A program made the position numbers and the translations under genes. DNA of 64,000 bases, from assembly GCA_020852255.1 (NCBI GenBank), contig JADZBD010000001.1:121004-185003 (forward strand). Reading direction: 5' to 3'. The notes beneath the pieces were generated by a model, which saw nothing but the letters and a program-made list of their open reading frames with translations, did not search any database and was not told the DNA's origin. Each line of letters starts with the position of its first letter. The first letter of the stretch is position 1. The DNA comes from Bacteroidia bacterium. Its GTDB lineage: Bacteria > Bacteroidota > Bacteroidia > JADZBD01. Below, one piece after another: positions 52,104 to 60,654 of this stretch.

Positions 52104-53024
52104 ATGAACAACAGAATCTATATCTTTTCTTACTATTCAATAGCGCGCATTAGTGCTACCGTTTTGCTTTTTCTTGCTGTCCTAAACGCGTTTGGACAAA
52201 AGCCATCAACAATTTCTTTCGCATTTAGGCTGTATGATAATGATGGAAGTCTTATTGATAATAAACAATTGTGCAATGGAAAAATCTATATTGACAATCC
52301 GAAAGGAGGATTTATTTCTCCCTGTGATCCAAACTCAATGAGTACTTATATCCCCTCAACAAAATATTTTTTAATTGATATTATTGCGTTGCAACCGCCA
52401 TACGCCATTATATTAATCAAGGAGCAAGATACAATGGCAATATCCTTTACAAAGAGAGGTGATTTTATTTGTGATTCGCTAACGATTCACGCTGGCCTTT
52501 ATTCGTACGATTCAATATGTACAGACGTGGATAAAATAAAATTTAATTCCGGTGAAAGGACTTTCTGTAAAATCACAACCTTGTCTAAATCAGATTCAAA
52601 CCAGTTACAAGTGTCATCTGGAAATCCACTAAAAACGCGGGTAAATCATTCTGCGAAAATAGAAGAAGACCCTGATTCAATTTCTAATGAAGAAATTATT
52701 TTCGATACAACGGATACAGGTCATTTGAATAAAAAAACTAAAGAAAGAAGATTATTATTTAAAAGACGTGGATATGACGTAATAATTACAACAGAATATT
52801 ATTCTACAGGAAAAACTAAATCGAAGCATTGGCATTATTATCAAATTATAGAAAGTACCGGAGAAAAAGGAAAATTGCAACGTGCTTATAAGCAAAAAAC
52901 GTATTATGCAAGCGGTAAGAAAGCCTCCCATATAAATTGGATTAGGCATAAACAAAAAACATGGGACGAGAATGGTAAAAGAACTGAAATATATAATAGA
53001 GAAATTGTACCCTACAATCAATAA
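52104..53024 (+). CDS. Secreted protein with C-terminal YwqK/MORN-like repeats
   Basis: 306 residues from the ATG at 52104; a GTG nine bases upstream is an alternative. The N-terminus has a hydrophobic signal (ISATVLLFLAVLNAFGQ). The C-terminal 70 residues hold YwqK-like units (YYSTGKTKSKHWHYYQ; YYASGKKASHINW). Last gene of the cassette before the island's right end. Function unknown. Confidence 0.6.
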   Translation: MNNRIYIFSYYSIARISATVLLFLAVLNAFGQKPSTISFAFRLYDNDGSLIDNKQLCNGKIYIDNPKGGFISPCDPNSMSTYIPSTKYFLIDIIALQPPYAIILIKEQDTMAISFTKRGDFICDSLTIHAGLYSYDSICTDVDKIKFNSGERTFCKITTLSKSDSNQLQVSSGNPLKTRVNHSAKIEEDPDSISNEEIIFDTTDTGHLNKKTKERRLLFKRRGYDVIITTEYYSTGKTKSKHWHYYQIIESTGEKGKLQRAYKQKTYYASGKKASHINWIRHKQKTWDENGKRTEIYNREIVPYNQ

Positions 53025-53054
53025 TATGAATAACGAAATGCACTGGCTATAACA

Positions 53055-53165
53055 CGGGTTTTGCGTTAGTGGGTGGACAGTGCGAATAGAAACATTTAAG
53101 CAATAAATAAACTTTGGTGCTGGCAGACAGTTTACGGTTTCAAAAGCCCACCAACGCAAAGCCCG
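53055..53165. repeat. Imperfect 19-bp inverted repeat at right end of island
   Basis: CGGGTTTTGCGTTAGTGGG at 53055-53073 pairs with CCCACCAACGCAAAGCCCG at 53147-53165 at 17 of 19 positions, around a 73-base loop. It lies after the last cassette gene and before host-like sequence. Neither arm fits the integron attC consensus (RYYYAAC/GTTRRRY). Confidence 0.6.
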
Positions 53166-53334
53166 AAACCGACTGACTTGTTCTGATAAATGCAAGAAAG
53201 AGTACGCGGAATTCCGAGAAAAACTGGCTCAAGCAAGACCTGAAGATAGGGACGCATTGGTCATCCCTTTTTTAGCCAAAATCGAGGCTAAATTGGGAGG
53301 GGATGGGTTTCCGAAATATTCGACCGGAAACTAA
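53107..53334 (+). pseudogene. 3' fragment of a zinc-ribbon-like gene
   Basis: An open frame that ends at a TAA (53332-53334) but has no ATG/GTG/TTG start after the upstream stop at 53104-53106. The coding-like part begins about 53179 with CSDKCKKEYAEFREKL, a CxxxC that fits a zinc-ribbon C-terminus, and ends KIEAKLGGDGFPKY. Composition is like the host. This looks like the tail of a host gene truncated by the island, or one restored by excision. Confidence 0.55.
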
Positions 53335-53623
53335 GAATCGGGTATTTTCCCGCCCTCGCTTGCCGGAGGCCACCTTGCCCCCTTTAAATTGAAATTTTGG
53401 CTAATATTTACTCAGGTTGGAGGGGCGATTTCATCCCGATAAAGTCATTTTTGAGGGTCAGGGGATTGACCTTTTCATACCTTTGTAAAGAAGCCGATAA
53501 ATTGTTAGACAACAACCCAGTTAATTGTACAAAATCAGAGCAGGAATGCGATGGGAATTCGTGTGGTCCTGTTATTTATTTATGTGCTTGCTGTCCTTAA
53601 CAACGTAAAGGCATAGCCGGCCG
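53335..53623. other. Host intergenic stretch with no clear gene
   Basis: About 290 bases between the gene fragment and the convergent OmpA-family gene. CGGGTATTTTCCCG at 53339-53352 is a short hairpin. TACCTTTG near 53479-53486 resembles a -7 box, and a 67-residue Cys-rich frame (TTG start) covers 53397-53600, but I would not call it a gene. Confidence 0.4.
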
Positions 53624-54952
53624 TTATATCTTCAACACTCTCATCTCTACCCTCCGGTTTTTTGCGCGATTGGGTTCCGTATCGTTCGGGGCAACGGGTT
53701 TATCCGGACCAAAACCAACGGAAATAATCCTTCCCTCATCAATGCCTTTGCTAACCACATACTTCTTGCACGCATTGACACGCTGATACGAAAGCGAGCG
53801 ATTCATCTGAGCATCTCCTTCCGCGGAAGTATGCCCTGACAACTCTATCTCTGCGGTTGGATTCGCCTTTAAAAAAGCAACGATCTTTTCCAACTCCGCT
53901 TTAGCTTCAGGCTTTAATTCCGACTTACCCTGATCAAAGAGAATCAGATTGAGCTGAACCGATTCCCCGGCTCTGAGTGTCTTACCCCCAAACTGAATAC
54001 TATTCTTTCCCTTTTCCAGGTAGAGGGTAACCGGCGGGTTATCGTCTCCTTCGTTGATATCAGCCTGTGCATATCCTTCCAGGTAGCCCTCGGCCTGCGC
54101 ACCAATGATCTCAAATCCGGCAGGAACATCCCTGAACTGAAATTTCCCTTCACTGTCCGTTACAATTTCAGTTTTATCCGCGAGATAAACACGCGCATTC
54201 CTGATGGGCTCTTGTGTAACCTTGTCCAGAACAGTACCAGCTATGCTCCCTTTACATGCATTCTCACGTTTGCGATTCAAGACCAGGCGAATAAAGTCGA
54301 CTGCAAATCCATCATGCGCCCCCGTGATTTCATCAATTTTTATGGTCAGGCTGCCTTCGTTAATCATTGGCCAGAATTCCTCGGGCAGGGGTATGCTGAT
54401 GAGCTTCCCAACCGGCCCGCTCTGATCAACGGCATTCAGGAATTTTTCGCCTTCCACAAAACGCTTACCATTGAGAAGAAATTGAAATTTAGAACAAAAA
54501 GAGGGTGATTGAAAGTCATCGATAAATAGCTGGATAAAAGCATTCCGGATCGCTGCCTTTTTCATTACTTCCGCCTGAATTTTCCATTCCACAGGTTTAG
54601 AGGTAAGGGGATTATAATTGTCGGTGTAACCATCTCCTCCGCATTTAGAGATAGTACCGGGCTTAAATTTTGAAGAAAGCAGTATCCTGTCGAACCCGTT
54701 CATTTCACCTGGATCAGCCTCCCAGGGGAATGCGTGTGCCTGAGTCATCCTCCCGCAAAATGGATCAAAATCTTCGGGCCATCCGAAACCAAGATTATCA
54801 ACATCGCCGATACGAATGATAAAATCCGCTTCCGGAGAATTGATGACAACCTCCTCCCTGCTTGTCCAGTTCTTGTCCCAGGTTATTGTTTTTACCTGTG
54901 AGGAAACCGCAAGACAGCTCAGGAGAAAAGAGATAAGAGTAAAGGATTTCAT
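53624..54952 (-). CDS. OmpA-family protein with carboxypeptidase-regulatory domain
   Basis: 442 residues from the ATG at 54952 (MKSFTLISFLLSCLAVSSQ, signal peptide); an ATG 12 bases upstream would add four residues ahead of it. Middle: a CarboxypepD_reg-like sandwich at about 240-310 (AGTVLDKVTQEPIRNARVYL ... SEGKFQFRDVPAGF). C-terminal 110 residues: an OmpA peptidoglycan-binding domain with IELSGHTSAEGDAQMNRSLSYQR and NRRVEMR, anchoring the outer membrane to the cell wall. Divergent from prs (170 bp). Confidence 0.85.
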   Translation of the reverse strand: MKSFTLISFLLSCLAVSSQVKTITWDKNWTSREEVVINSPEADFIIRIGDVDNLGFGWPEDFDPFCGRMTQAHAFPWEADPGEMNGFDRILLSSKFKPGTISKCGGDGYTDNYNPLTSKPVEWKIQAEVMKKAAIRNAFIQLFIDDFQSPSFCSKFQFLLNGKRFVEGEKFLNAVDQSGPVGKLISIPLPEEFWPMINEGSLTIKIDEITGAHDGFAVDFIRLVLNRKRENACKGSIAGTVLDKVTQEPIRNARVYLADKTEIVTDSEGKFQFRDVPAGFEIIGAQAEGYLEGYAQADINEGDDNPPVTLYLEKGKNSIQFGGKTLRAGESVQLNLILFDQGKSELKPEAKAELEKIVAFLKANPTAEIELSGHTSAEGDAQMNRSLSYQRVNACKKYVVSKGIDEGRIISVGFGPDKPVAPNDTEPNRAKNRRVEMRVLKI

Positions 54953-55122
54953 AGGTTCGGACATTGCTTACCCTAAAGATCGTTATTTCAAGCAATCTAT
55001 GGCAGGGAAGGGACTTCTTAACGGCCTGTATATCAACGTGCAAGAGCGAAGGCGGATCGTTGCGCAAACTGTTTCCGAATTGCCTGATTTTGAGTATCTT
55101 CGCATCCCTTTTAAGGGGAATT

Positions 55123-56055
55123 ATGGAAAATCAGGTCAAACTCTTTTCAGGCAATGCCACCCGGGAACTTGCGGCGAAAATCGCCTCTTCGTACGGAGTG
55201 GCGCTGGGAGACATGAAGATCAGTAAATTCTCTGACGGAGAATTCCAGGTTTCTTTTGAGGAAACGGTGCGGGGCGCTGAAGTGTTTCTCATCCAGAGCA
55301 CCTTTCCTCCCACTGAAAACCTCTTTGAACTGCTGCTTATGGTGGATGCCGCCAAGCGTGCTTCCGCTAAAGAAATTGTTGCTGTGATCCCATATTTCGG
55401 CTGGGCACGGCAAGACAGAAAAGATCAGCCGCGTGTGGCGATTGGTTCCAAACTGGTGGCCGACCTGCTTTCTACCGCCGGTGTTACAAGGGTAATGACC
55501 ATGGATCTTCATGCCGATCAGATCCAGGGATTTTTCAATGTACCTGTAGATCACCTGTACGCTTCCACACTTTTTATGAACTACATCCAGGATCTGCACC
55601 TCACTGACCTGACCATGGCCGCTCCCGACATGGGAGGTTCCAAGCGGGCCAATGCCTATGCCAAGCACCTCAAAGCAGAACTGGCTATTTGTTACAAACA
55701 GCGGAGCAAGGCAAATGTAGTGGACAGTATGACGCTGATCGGAGAGGTGGAAGGCCGTAATGTAGTGCTGGTAGACGACATGTGTGATACCGGGGGAACG
55801 CTCACGAAAGCTGCCGATATGATCATGGAACGGGGTGCTAAAAGTGTGCGTGCCATCTGTACCCATGCTGTGCTTTCCGGCAAGGCATATGAGAATATTG
55901 AAAAATCAAAAATTACGGAACTCATTGTTACCGACAGCATTCCTCCCCGGCAAAAGTGTTCCAAGATCCGTGTGCTCAGCTGTGCCCCGCTCTTCGCGGA
56001 TGTTATACGGGCGGTACACACTTCGGAGTCTATAAGTAAACATTTTATAATGTAG
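55123..56055 (+). CDS. prs: Ribose-phosphate pyrophosphokinase
   Basis: Makes PRPP from ribose 5-phosphate and ATP for nucleotide, His and Trp synthesis. 310 residues from the ATG at 55123 (MENQVKLFSGNAT). Motifs: KFSDGEFQV, the flexible-loop PYFGWARQDRK, DLHADQIQGFF, PDMGGSKRAN and the PRPP-binding VVLVDDMCDTGGTL. An upstream in-frame start would overlap the OmpA promoter region. Probably shares a transcript with rplY, 76 bp downstream. Confidence 0.93.
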   Translation: MENQVKLFSGNATRELAAKIASSYGVALGDMKISKFSDGEFQVSFEETVRGAEVFLIQSTFPPTENLFELLLMVDAAKRASAKEIVAVIPYFGWARQDRKDQPRVAIGSKLVADLLSTAGVTRVMTMDLHADQIQGFFNVPVDHLYASTLFMNYIQDLHLTDLTMAAPDMGGSKRANAYAKHLKAELAICYKQRSKANVVDSMTLIGEVEGRNVVLVDDMCDTGGTLTKAADMIMERGAKSVRAICTHAVLSGKAYENIEKSKITELIVTDSIPPRQKCSKIRVLSCAPLFADVIRAVHTSESISKHFIM

Positions 56056-56131
56056 CGGTTCAACAAACCCTCTTCTTACCATAACAGGAAAAGTAATTTC
56101 AATCAAACAATAACCAAAACAAAAACAAACA

Positions 56132-56797
56132 ATGAAAACGGTATCGATTAGCGGTTCGCCACGTGCGAACGTAGGGAAAAAGGATGCCAAGGCGTTGCGT
56201 ACGCAGGGACAGGTTCCCTGTGTGCTCTATGGCGGCAAAGAACAGATCACCTTCTCTGCTCCCATCCTTGCTTTCACCAAACTGGTTTACACACCTGAAA
56301 TTTGCATGGTTAAACTGGACATTGGAGGTAAAAATTATGACGCGGTAATGCAGGACATTCAATTTGACATTGTCACAGACCGTCTCGCACACATAGATTT
56401 TCTTGAACTGGTACCCGGAAAGTCGGTCACGATGAATATCCCGGTCACCACCAAAGGTTCCGCTGCCGGTGTGAAAGAAGGCGGTAAACTTCAGAAGAAA
56501 ACCCGCACGCTGAAGCTACGCGGTCCCATTGAAAAAATTCCCTCTGTAATTGAGTTGGATGTAACCAACCTGAACATCGGAGACAGTATCCGCGTTGCGG
56601 ATATCAAATTCGACGGAGTGAGTTTACTGGATCCACCCAACTTCACCGTTGTGGGAGTGCGCGTGACGCGTCAGGTTGTAGAAGAAGTGGCAGCTCCTGT
56701 GGCCACCACGGCTGCTCCTGCGGCAGGTGCTACCACTGCGGCCCCTGCAGCGGAAGGTGCCAAGAAGGAAGAGAAGAAAGAAGAGAAGAAAAAATAA
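56132..56797 (+). CDS. rplY: 50S ribosomal protein L25/general stress protein CTC
   Basis: 221 residues, the long CTC form: the L25 domain (N-terminal, VLYGGKEQITFSAP ... FTKLVY) plus a beta C-terminal domain (ITTKGSAAGVKEGGKLQKK), ending in an Ala/Pro-rich and Lys/Glu-rich tail. Binds 5S rRNA in the large subunit. Followed by an intrinsic terminator. Confidence 0.93.
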   Translation: MKTVSISGSPRANVGKKDAKALRTQGQVPCVLYGGKEQITFSAPILAFTKLVYTPEICMVKLDIGGKNYDAVMQDIQFDIVTDRLAHIDFLELVPGKSVTMNIPVTTKGSAAGVKEGGKLQKKTRTLKLRGPIEKIPSVIELDVTNLNIGDSIRVADIKFDGVSLLDPPNFTVVGVRVTRQVVEEVAAPVATTAAPAAGATTAAPAAEGAKKEEKKEEKKK

Positions 56798-56818
56798 CCT
56801 TCTTCTCCGAATTTATCC

Positions 56819-56852
56819 AAAACCCCTTGAGAACGTCAGGGGGTTTTTTTTC
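56819..56852 (+). terminator. Intrinsic terminator after rplY
   Basis: AAAACCCC pairs with GGGGGTTTT around TTGAGAACGTCA, with a T run after it, 22 bases past the rplY stop. Confidence 0.85.
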
Positions 56853-56865
56853 GACTTTTATTGCT

Positions 56866-56873
56866 TAATTTCG
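56866..56873 (+). promoter_or_regulatory. Possible -7 box for the T9SS protein
   Basis: TAATTTCG, one base off TANNTTTG, 7 bases before the ATG at 56881. The same octamer precedes tRNA-Leu. Confidence 0.4.
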
Positions 56874-56880
56874 TCATATA

Positions 56881-57978
56881 ATGAGGTGGCTACTCCATAT
56901 TGCTCTCTTCCTGTTCGGCATGCTGGTGAAAGCCCAACCCTATGTGCCGCTGCTGGATTCTGTGAATGTTTGGAATCACGGATACCATGGCTGGTATGTC
57001 TCCCAGAATCCAACTCCCGCATCATGGAGCCCATTTGAAAACACTCGCTATTTTACGGATAGAGACACCACCATAGATTCCTTGATCTACAAGTTTCTTA
57101 TTTTATCCGACCCGCCACCTACTGTTTACCCGGATTATCATGCCGGATTTATCAGAGAAGATACAAGCGCTAAAAAAGTCTATTATCGCACGGCAGCCGA
57201 CACTGCCGAACGCCTGATTTATGATTTTTCTTTGGGTGTGGGTGATAGTGTATTTATTGATTTTGTTTTCTCGCCTAACAATTGCTTCCCGGATGAGGAT
57301 GCCTATTTTCAAGTTATTTCCATTCAACTACGAAATACAACAAGTGGTTTAAAACGTGAATTTATTCTTGAACCTCATTTCCAATCTTGTACTTGGGGAA
57401 ATTCAAGTTACTACCTCCGATGGGTTGAAGGAATTGGTTGCTTATCAGATTTTCTATATATAAACCCGATGAATTTTGCCATAAGCCCCGGACTATGGGC
57501 TGTAACTGATCTTTGGCTTTGTGGAATAGATGTTCCACAGTATGAGTTCCTATATTTTCTTACTTGCTTTGATCATAATTATAAGGTTTATTTTGATACG
57601 TGCGCTTATACAATCGCCAGTTATCAATCCAATCCTCCTCTTTGCAATTTTCCTGTATTTTGGGGAGATTCGTGTGCGTATGGTGGTTTTTGCGGAGGAA
57701 ACGTAGAAGAACTCAGCTCAATTTCTGAAATTAAAGTATTTCCCATTCCGAGCACACAAAATATTAATATCGAAGTTTTATCCTTGACAAGTATTGATTG
57801 TGACCTTATCATCAGGGATATAAAAGGATCTATTGTTTATGAAAGGTCAAAGAAGAAACTACTTCCCGGAAAGAATCTTATTTTAATTGAAATACCTCAA
57901 CTGAATCAGGGGTACTATACTCTTACCATTGAAGAACCCAATGGCATGCCAGTGACTCTCAAACTCCTCATCCAGTAA
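56881..57978 (+). CDS. Secreted protein with T9SS C-terminal sorting domain
   Basis: 365 residues. Signal peptide (RWLLHIALFLFGMLVKA). The middle has several Cys pairs and aromatic-rich strands without a known domain. The last 75 residues fit the type IX secretion C-terminal sorting domain: IKVFPIPSTQNINIEVLS, a strand pattern with IIRDIKGSIVYE, and GYYTLTIE near the end. Base composition is clearly lower in G+C from about 57300 to 57850 than its neighbours, suggesting a variable or acquired segment. Exported to the cell surface. Confidence 0.8.
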   Translation: MRWLLHIALFLFGMLVKAQPYVPLLDSVNVWNHGYHGWYVSQNPTPASWSPFENTRYFTDRDTTIDSLIYKFLILSDPPPTVYPDYHAGFIREDTSAKKVYYRTAADTAERLIYDFSLGVGDSVFIDFVFSPNNCFPDEDAYFQVISIQLRNTTSGLKREFILEPHFQSCTWGNSSYYLRWVEGIGCLSDFLYINPMNFAISPGLWAVTDLWLCGIDVPQYEFLYFLTCFDHNYKVYFDTCAYTIASYQSNPPLCNFPVFWGDSCAYGGFCGGNVEELSSISEIKVFPIPSTQNINIEVLSLTSIDCDLIIRDIKGSIVYERSKKKLLPGKNLILIEIPQLNQGYYTLTIEEPNGMPVTLKLLIQ

Positions 57979-58002
57979 CCCTCTTTTTGCTATTTTTACC
58001 AG

Positions 58003-58569
58003 ATGAGCAAATTCCTCATCGCTTGTCTGGGTAATATCGGCGACGAATATGAGAACACGAGGCATAACATCGGTTTTTCGATTGCCGACACCTGGGCACT
58101 GGCAGAGGGTGTGAAATTCAGTCTGGAACGGCTTGCCGCCGTAGCTACTGTAAAGTACAAAGGGAAAACATTTGTGCTGATCAAACCTTCCACATACATG
58201 AATCTTTCCGGCAAAGCCGTGAACTACTGGATGCAGGCAGAGAAGATCAGCATACACAGTCTCCTGGTTGTCACCGATGATATTGCTTTACCTTTTGGAG
58301 AGCTGCGCATGAAACCCAAGGGCAGCGACGGAGGACACAACGGCCTGAAAGACATTATTACCACGCTGAACACTCAGGAATTTGCCCGGTTGCGTTTTGG
58401 AGTGGGAAATGAATTCCGGAAGGGCTCGCAGAGCGATTACGTACTGGGAAAATGGAGTACGGAAGAAAATGAAAAACTGCCCGAACGAATTCAAACTGCC
58501 ATTGAGATGGTTAAATCTTACGGCACTATTGGGATCGGGCGTACGATGACCGCTTTCAACAAAAAGTAG
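58003..58569 (+). CDS. pth: Peptidyl-tRNA hydrolase
   Basis: Releases stalled peptides from peptidyl-tRNA. 188 residues. Motifs: CLGNIGDEYENTRHNIGF (catalytic His and tRNA-binding Asn; the canonical GNPG reads GNIG here), PSTYMNLSGKAV, VVTDDIALPFGE and GSDGGHNGLKDI. 25 bp after the T9SS gene; the next gene's ATG directly follows its stop. Confidence 0.93.
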   Translation: MSKFLIACLGNIGDEYENTRHNIGFSIADTWALAEGVKFSLERLAAVATVKYKGKTFVLIKPSTYMNLSGKAVNYWMQAEKISIHSLLVVTDDIALPFGELRMKPKGSDGGHNGLKDIITTLNTQEFARLRFGVGNEFRKGSQSDYVLGKWSTEENEKLPERIQTAIEMVKSYGTIGIGRTMTAFNKK

Positions 58570-60654
58570 ATGATAAGGTTCTTGTTACTATCCTTGATGT
58601 TTGCAAGTACCTTTTCTGCTGTACGGGGGAATGCACTGGATTCTCTGCTTACACTGCTAAAAACTGCCCACGACACCGACCGGATCCACCTCGTTATACT
58701 TATCAGCGATGAATACCGCTTCACCGACCTTGATAAAGCCATTCAATATGGTCATCTCGGTGTGGAGCTGGCAGAAAAAGAGAATTACGTGGTACTGATG
58801 ATGGAAGCCTATAATTATCTGGGAAACGCCTACCGGGATAAAGGAAATTACGATTTGGGGTTGATCTATTTACACAAAGCCGAGAAGCTGGCAAAAGAAG
58901 AAAATAATCTGATGTGGAGGTCTAAGTCCTGCAATAACCTCGGAAATATTTATGGAGAAAAGGGTGATGATGAAATGTCATTAAAATATTATATTGAAGG
59001 TTACAAATTCGCTGAACAGATTGGTGATTACGACGCCATGGTTGTTACCGGCGGAAATGTGGGCGCAGTCTACCTGTCGCGCAAACAGCCCGTACCCGCC
59101 CTGCAATATTTCAGGCAATCGCTGAACTCCATTTCTAAAATAAAAACAGAGGCAAATAAATTCAGGGTTCAGTTTGCAATGTGGTTAAATATCGGGGCCT
59201 GCCATTTTGACCTTGATAACATGGACAGTGCTCTCTTCTATTTCCAGAAGACGCTTGAATTAGCCGAAAAGAATAAGAATGCTTCCAAGATTGCCTCCGC
59301 CAAGGAGCAAATTGCCTGTGTTCATATGAAACGTGGTAATCTTACGGAGGCGATCCAACTTTTCGAAGAGGTACTGAAGATCTTCCGGGAACTTGATCAC
59401 AAGCCCAAAATACAGGATATGCTTGTTTACATGGGAGAAGCATATTTCAGAGCGGGAGATTATAACAAAGCTGCGGCCATCTATGAAGAAGCCCTGACCT
59501 TATCGAAAGAAATGGGGATCAACTCCTACACCTTTGAAATCTATGATGGCATATCAAAGGTCGCAGAAAAACAAAATGATTTCAAAAAAGCCTATCTATT
59601 CTCCAGGAATGCGATACGTTTCAAGGACTCCATCAAACGAGATGAGGATATCCGGTTACTGGCTGAGATGCAAACCCGGTTTGAAACAGAAAAAAAGCAA
59701 AAGGAAATAGAATTACTCAACGAGAAAGACCGGAATAACAAAATCATCATCTGGGCGGTTGGGATCGGATTAGTTCTTGTACTCATCGGCGGAATCTTTT
59801 TCTTCAATGCATACCACAACAAGCGAAAAGCGGCCTTGCTGCTGGAGCGGCAGAAAAACGAGATCGAGCGGCAAAAACATATCATTGAGGAAAAAAATAA
59901 AGATATTACAGACAGTATTTCCTATGCAGAAAGGATTCAAAGCGCTTTACTCACCAGTGATATGTATCTGCAAAAGCATTTTGGAGAGTCTTTTGTACTA
60001 TTCCGTCCGCGCGATATTGTAAGCGGAGATTTTTACTGGGGATATGAAAAAGACGGCAATTTCTTTTTTGCCGCAGCCGATTCTACAGGTCACGGGGTTC
60101 CGGGCGCGTTCATGAGCATGATCGGGGTAAGTTTGCTCAACGAGATCATCATTGAAAGGAAGATTTCTAATCCGGCACTTATCCTGGATATTCTCCGAGA
60201 AGAGATCATTCACCGCCTGAATCCGGAAGGGCGGTCGGAGCGAAAAGACGGAATGGACATGGTGCTGATCCGTTATGATAAAACAGCCAGAGAGCTGGAT
60301 TACGCGGCTGCTAATAATTCGTTTTACATTATACGAAACGGGAAGCTTCTCGTTCAACCGGCTGATAAAATGCCGGTAGGTGCCCATAGCGGGATCAACG
60401 CGGGTTTTACGCGGCACCGGCTGACCATGGAAAAAGAAGATATGATCTACTTATTCACGGATGGCTTCGCCGACCAGTTCGGCGGAGCAAACGGAAAAAA
60501 ATTCAAATACCGGCAACTGGAACAAACCCTTCTTGCAATTAGCGGATTTTCCTGTGAAGAACAGAAGAATAAACTGGACAGGGTTTTTACCGACTGGAAA
60601 GGGCCACTGGAGCAGGTGGACGATGTACTGCTGGCGGGTTTCCGGATCAGCTGA
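58570..60654 (+). CDS. TPR-rich membrane protein with SpoIIE phosphatase domain
   Basis: 694 residues. A signal-like N-terminus, then about seven tetratricopeptide repeats (roughly 55-330), a TM helix near 395-415 (IIIWAVGIGLVLVLIGGIFF), a coiled-coil, and a SpoIIE/PP2C domain at the C-terminus (FRPRDIVSGDFYWGYE, DSTGHGVPGAFMSMIGVS with metal-binding Asp, FTDGFADQF). This is a common Bacteroidota sensor that dephosphorylates a partner protein such as an anti-sigma-factor antagonist. It ends in an 8-bp overlap with pyk on the other strand. Confidence 0.88.
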   Translation: MIRFLLLSLMFASTFSAVRGNALDSLLTLLKTAHDTDRIHLVILISDEYRFTDLDKAIQYGHLGVELAEKENYVVLMMEAYNYLGNAYRDKGNYDLGLIYLHKAEKLAKEENNLMWRSKSCNNLGNIYGEKGDDEMSLKYYIEGYKFAEQIGDYDAMVVTGGNVGAVYLSRKQPVPALQYFRQSLNSISKIKTEANKFRVQFAMWLNIGACHFDLDNMDSALFYFQKTLELAEKNKNASKIASAKEQIACVHMKRGNLTEAIQLFEEVLKIFRELDHKPKIQDMLVYMGEAYFRAGDYNKAAAIYEEALTLSKEMGINSYTFEIYDGISKVAEKQNDFKKAYLFSRNAIRFKDSIKRDEDIRLLAEMQTRFETEKKQKEIELLNEKDRNNKIIIWAVGIGLVLVLIGGIFFFNAYHNKRKAALLLERQKNEIERQKHIIEEKNKDITDSISYAERIQSALLTSDMYLQKHFGESFVLFRPRDIVSGDFYWGYEKDGNFFFAAADSTGHGVPGAFMSMIGVSLLNEIIIERKISNPALILDILREEIIHRLNPEGRSERKDGMDMVLIRYDKTARELDYAAANNSFYIIRNGKLLVQPADKMPVGAHSGINAGFTRHRLTMEKEDMIYLFTDGFADQFGGANGKKFKYRQLEQTLLAISGFSCEEQKNKLDRVFTDWKGPLEQVDDVLLAGFRIS

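Larger units (their letters stand above)
17109..53178. mobile_element. AT-rich genomic island at tRNA-Leu (approximate ends)
   Basis: Between tRNA-Leu and about 53.2 kb the sequence turns strongly AT-rich compared with both flanks, and no housekeeping genes occur. The left end carries a large serine recombinase overlapping the tRNA 3' end. The contents are a restriction/defence operon, a phage-like block and a cassette of secreted proteins. The right end is placed near an imperfect 19-bp inverted repeat (53055-53165) and a start-less gene fragment with host-like composition. I could not find a copy of the tRNA 3' end at the right side, so exact attachment sites are unresolved and the island may be composite. 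Confidence 0.7.

Noticed and set aside
53055..53165. Integron attC site
   Set aside because: The arms lack the RYYYAAC/GTTRRRY core consensus on both sides, and no integrase of the integron type is present.
53397..53600. 67-residue Cys-rich frame near the right boundary
   Set aside because: TTG start inside a promoter-like stretch; the Cys-rich tail is suggestive but no family or conservation can be shown.
17141..53623. CRISPR array or cas genes
   Set aside because: No evenly spaced direct repeats and no Cas proteins; the short repeats at 19358 are only two copies.
17141..53623. Second copy of the tRNA-Leu 3' end as attR
   Set aside because: I looked at the right end for the GGTTCGACCCCGATCC or CCCGGGTACCA stretch and did not find it; attachment sites remain unresolved.
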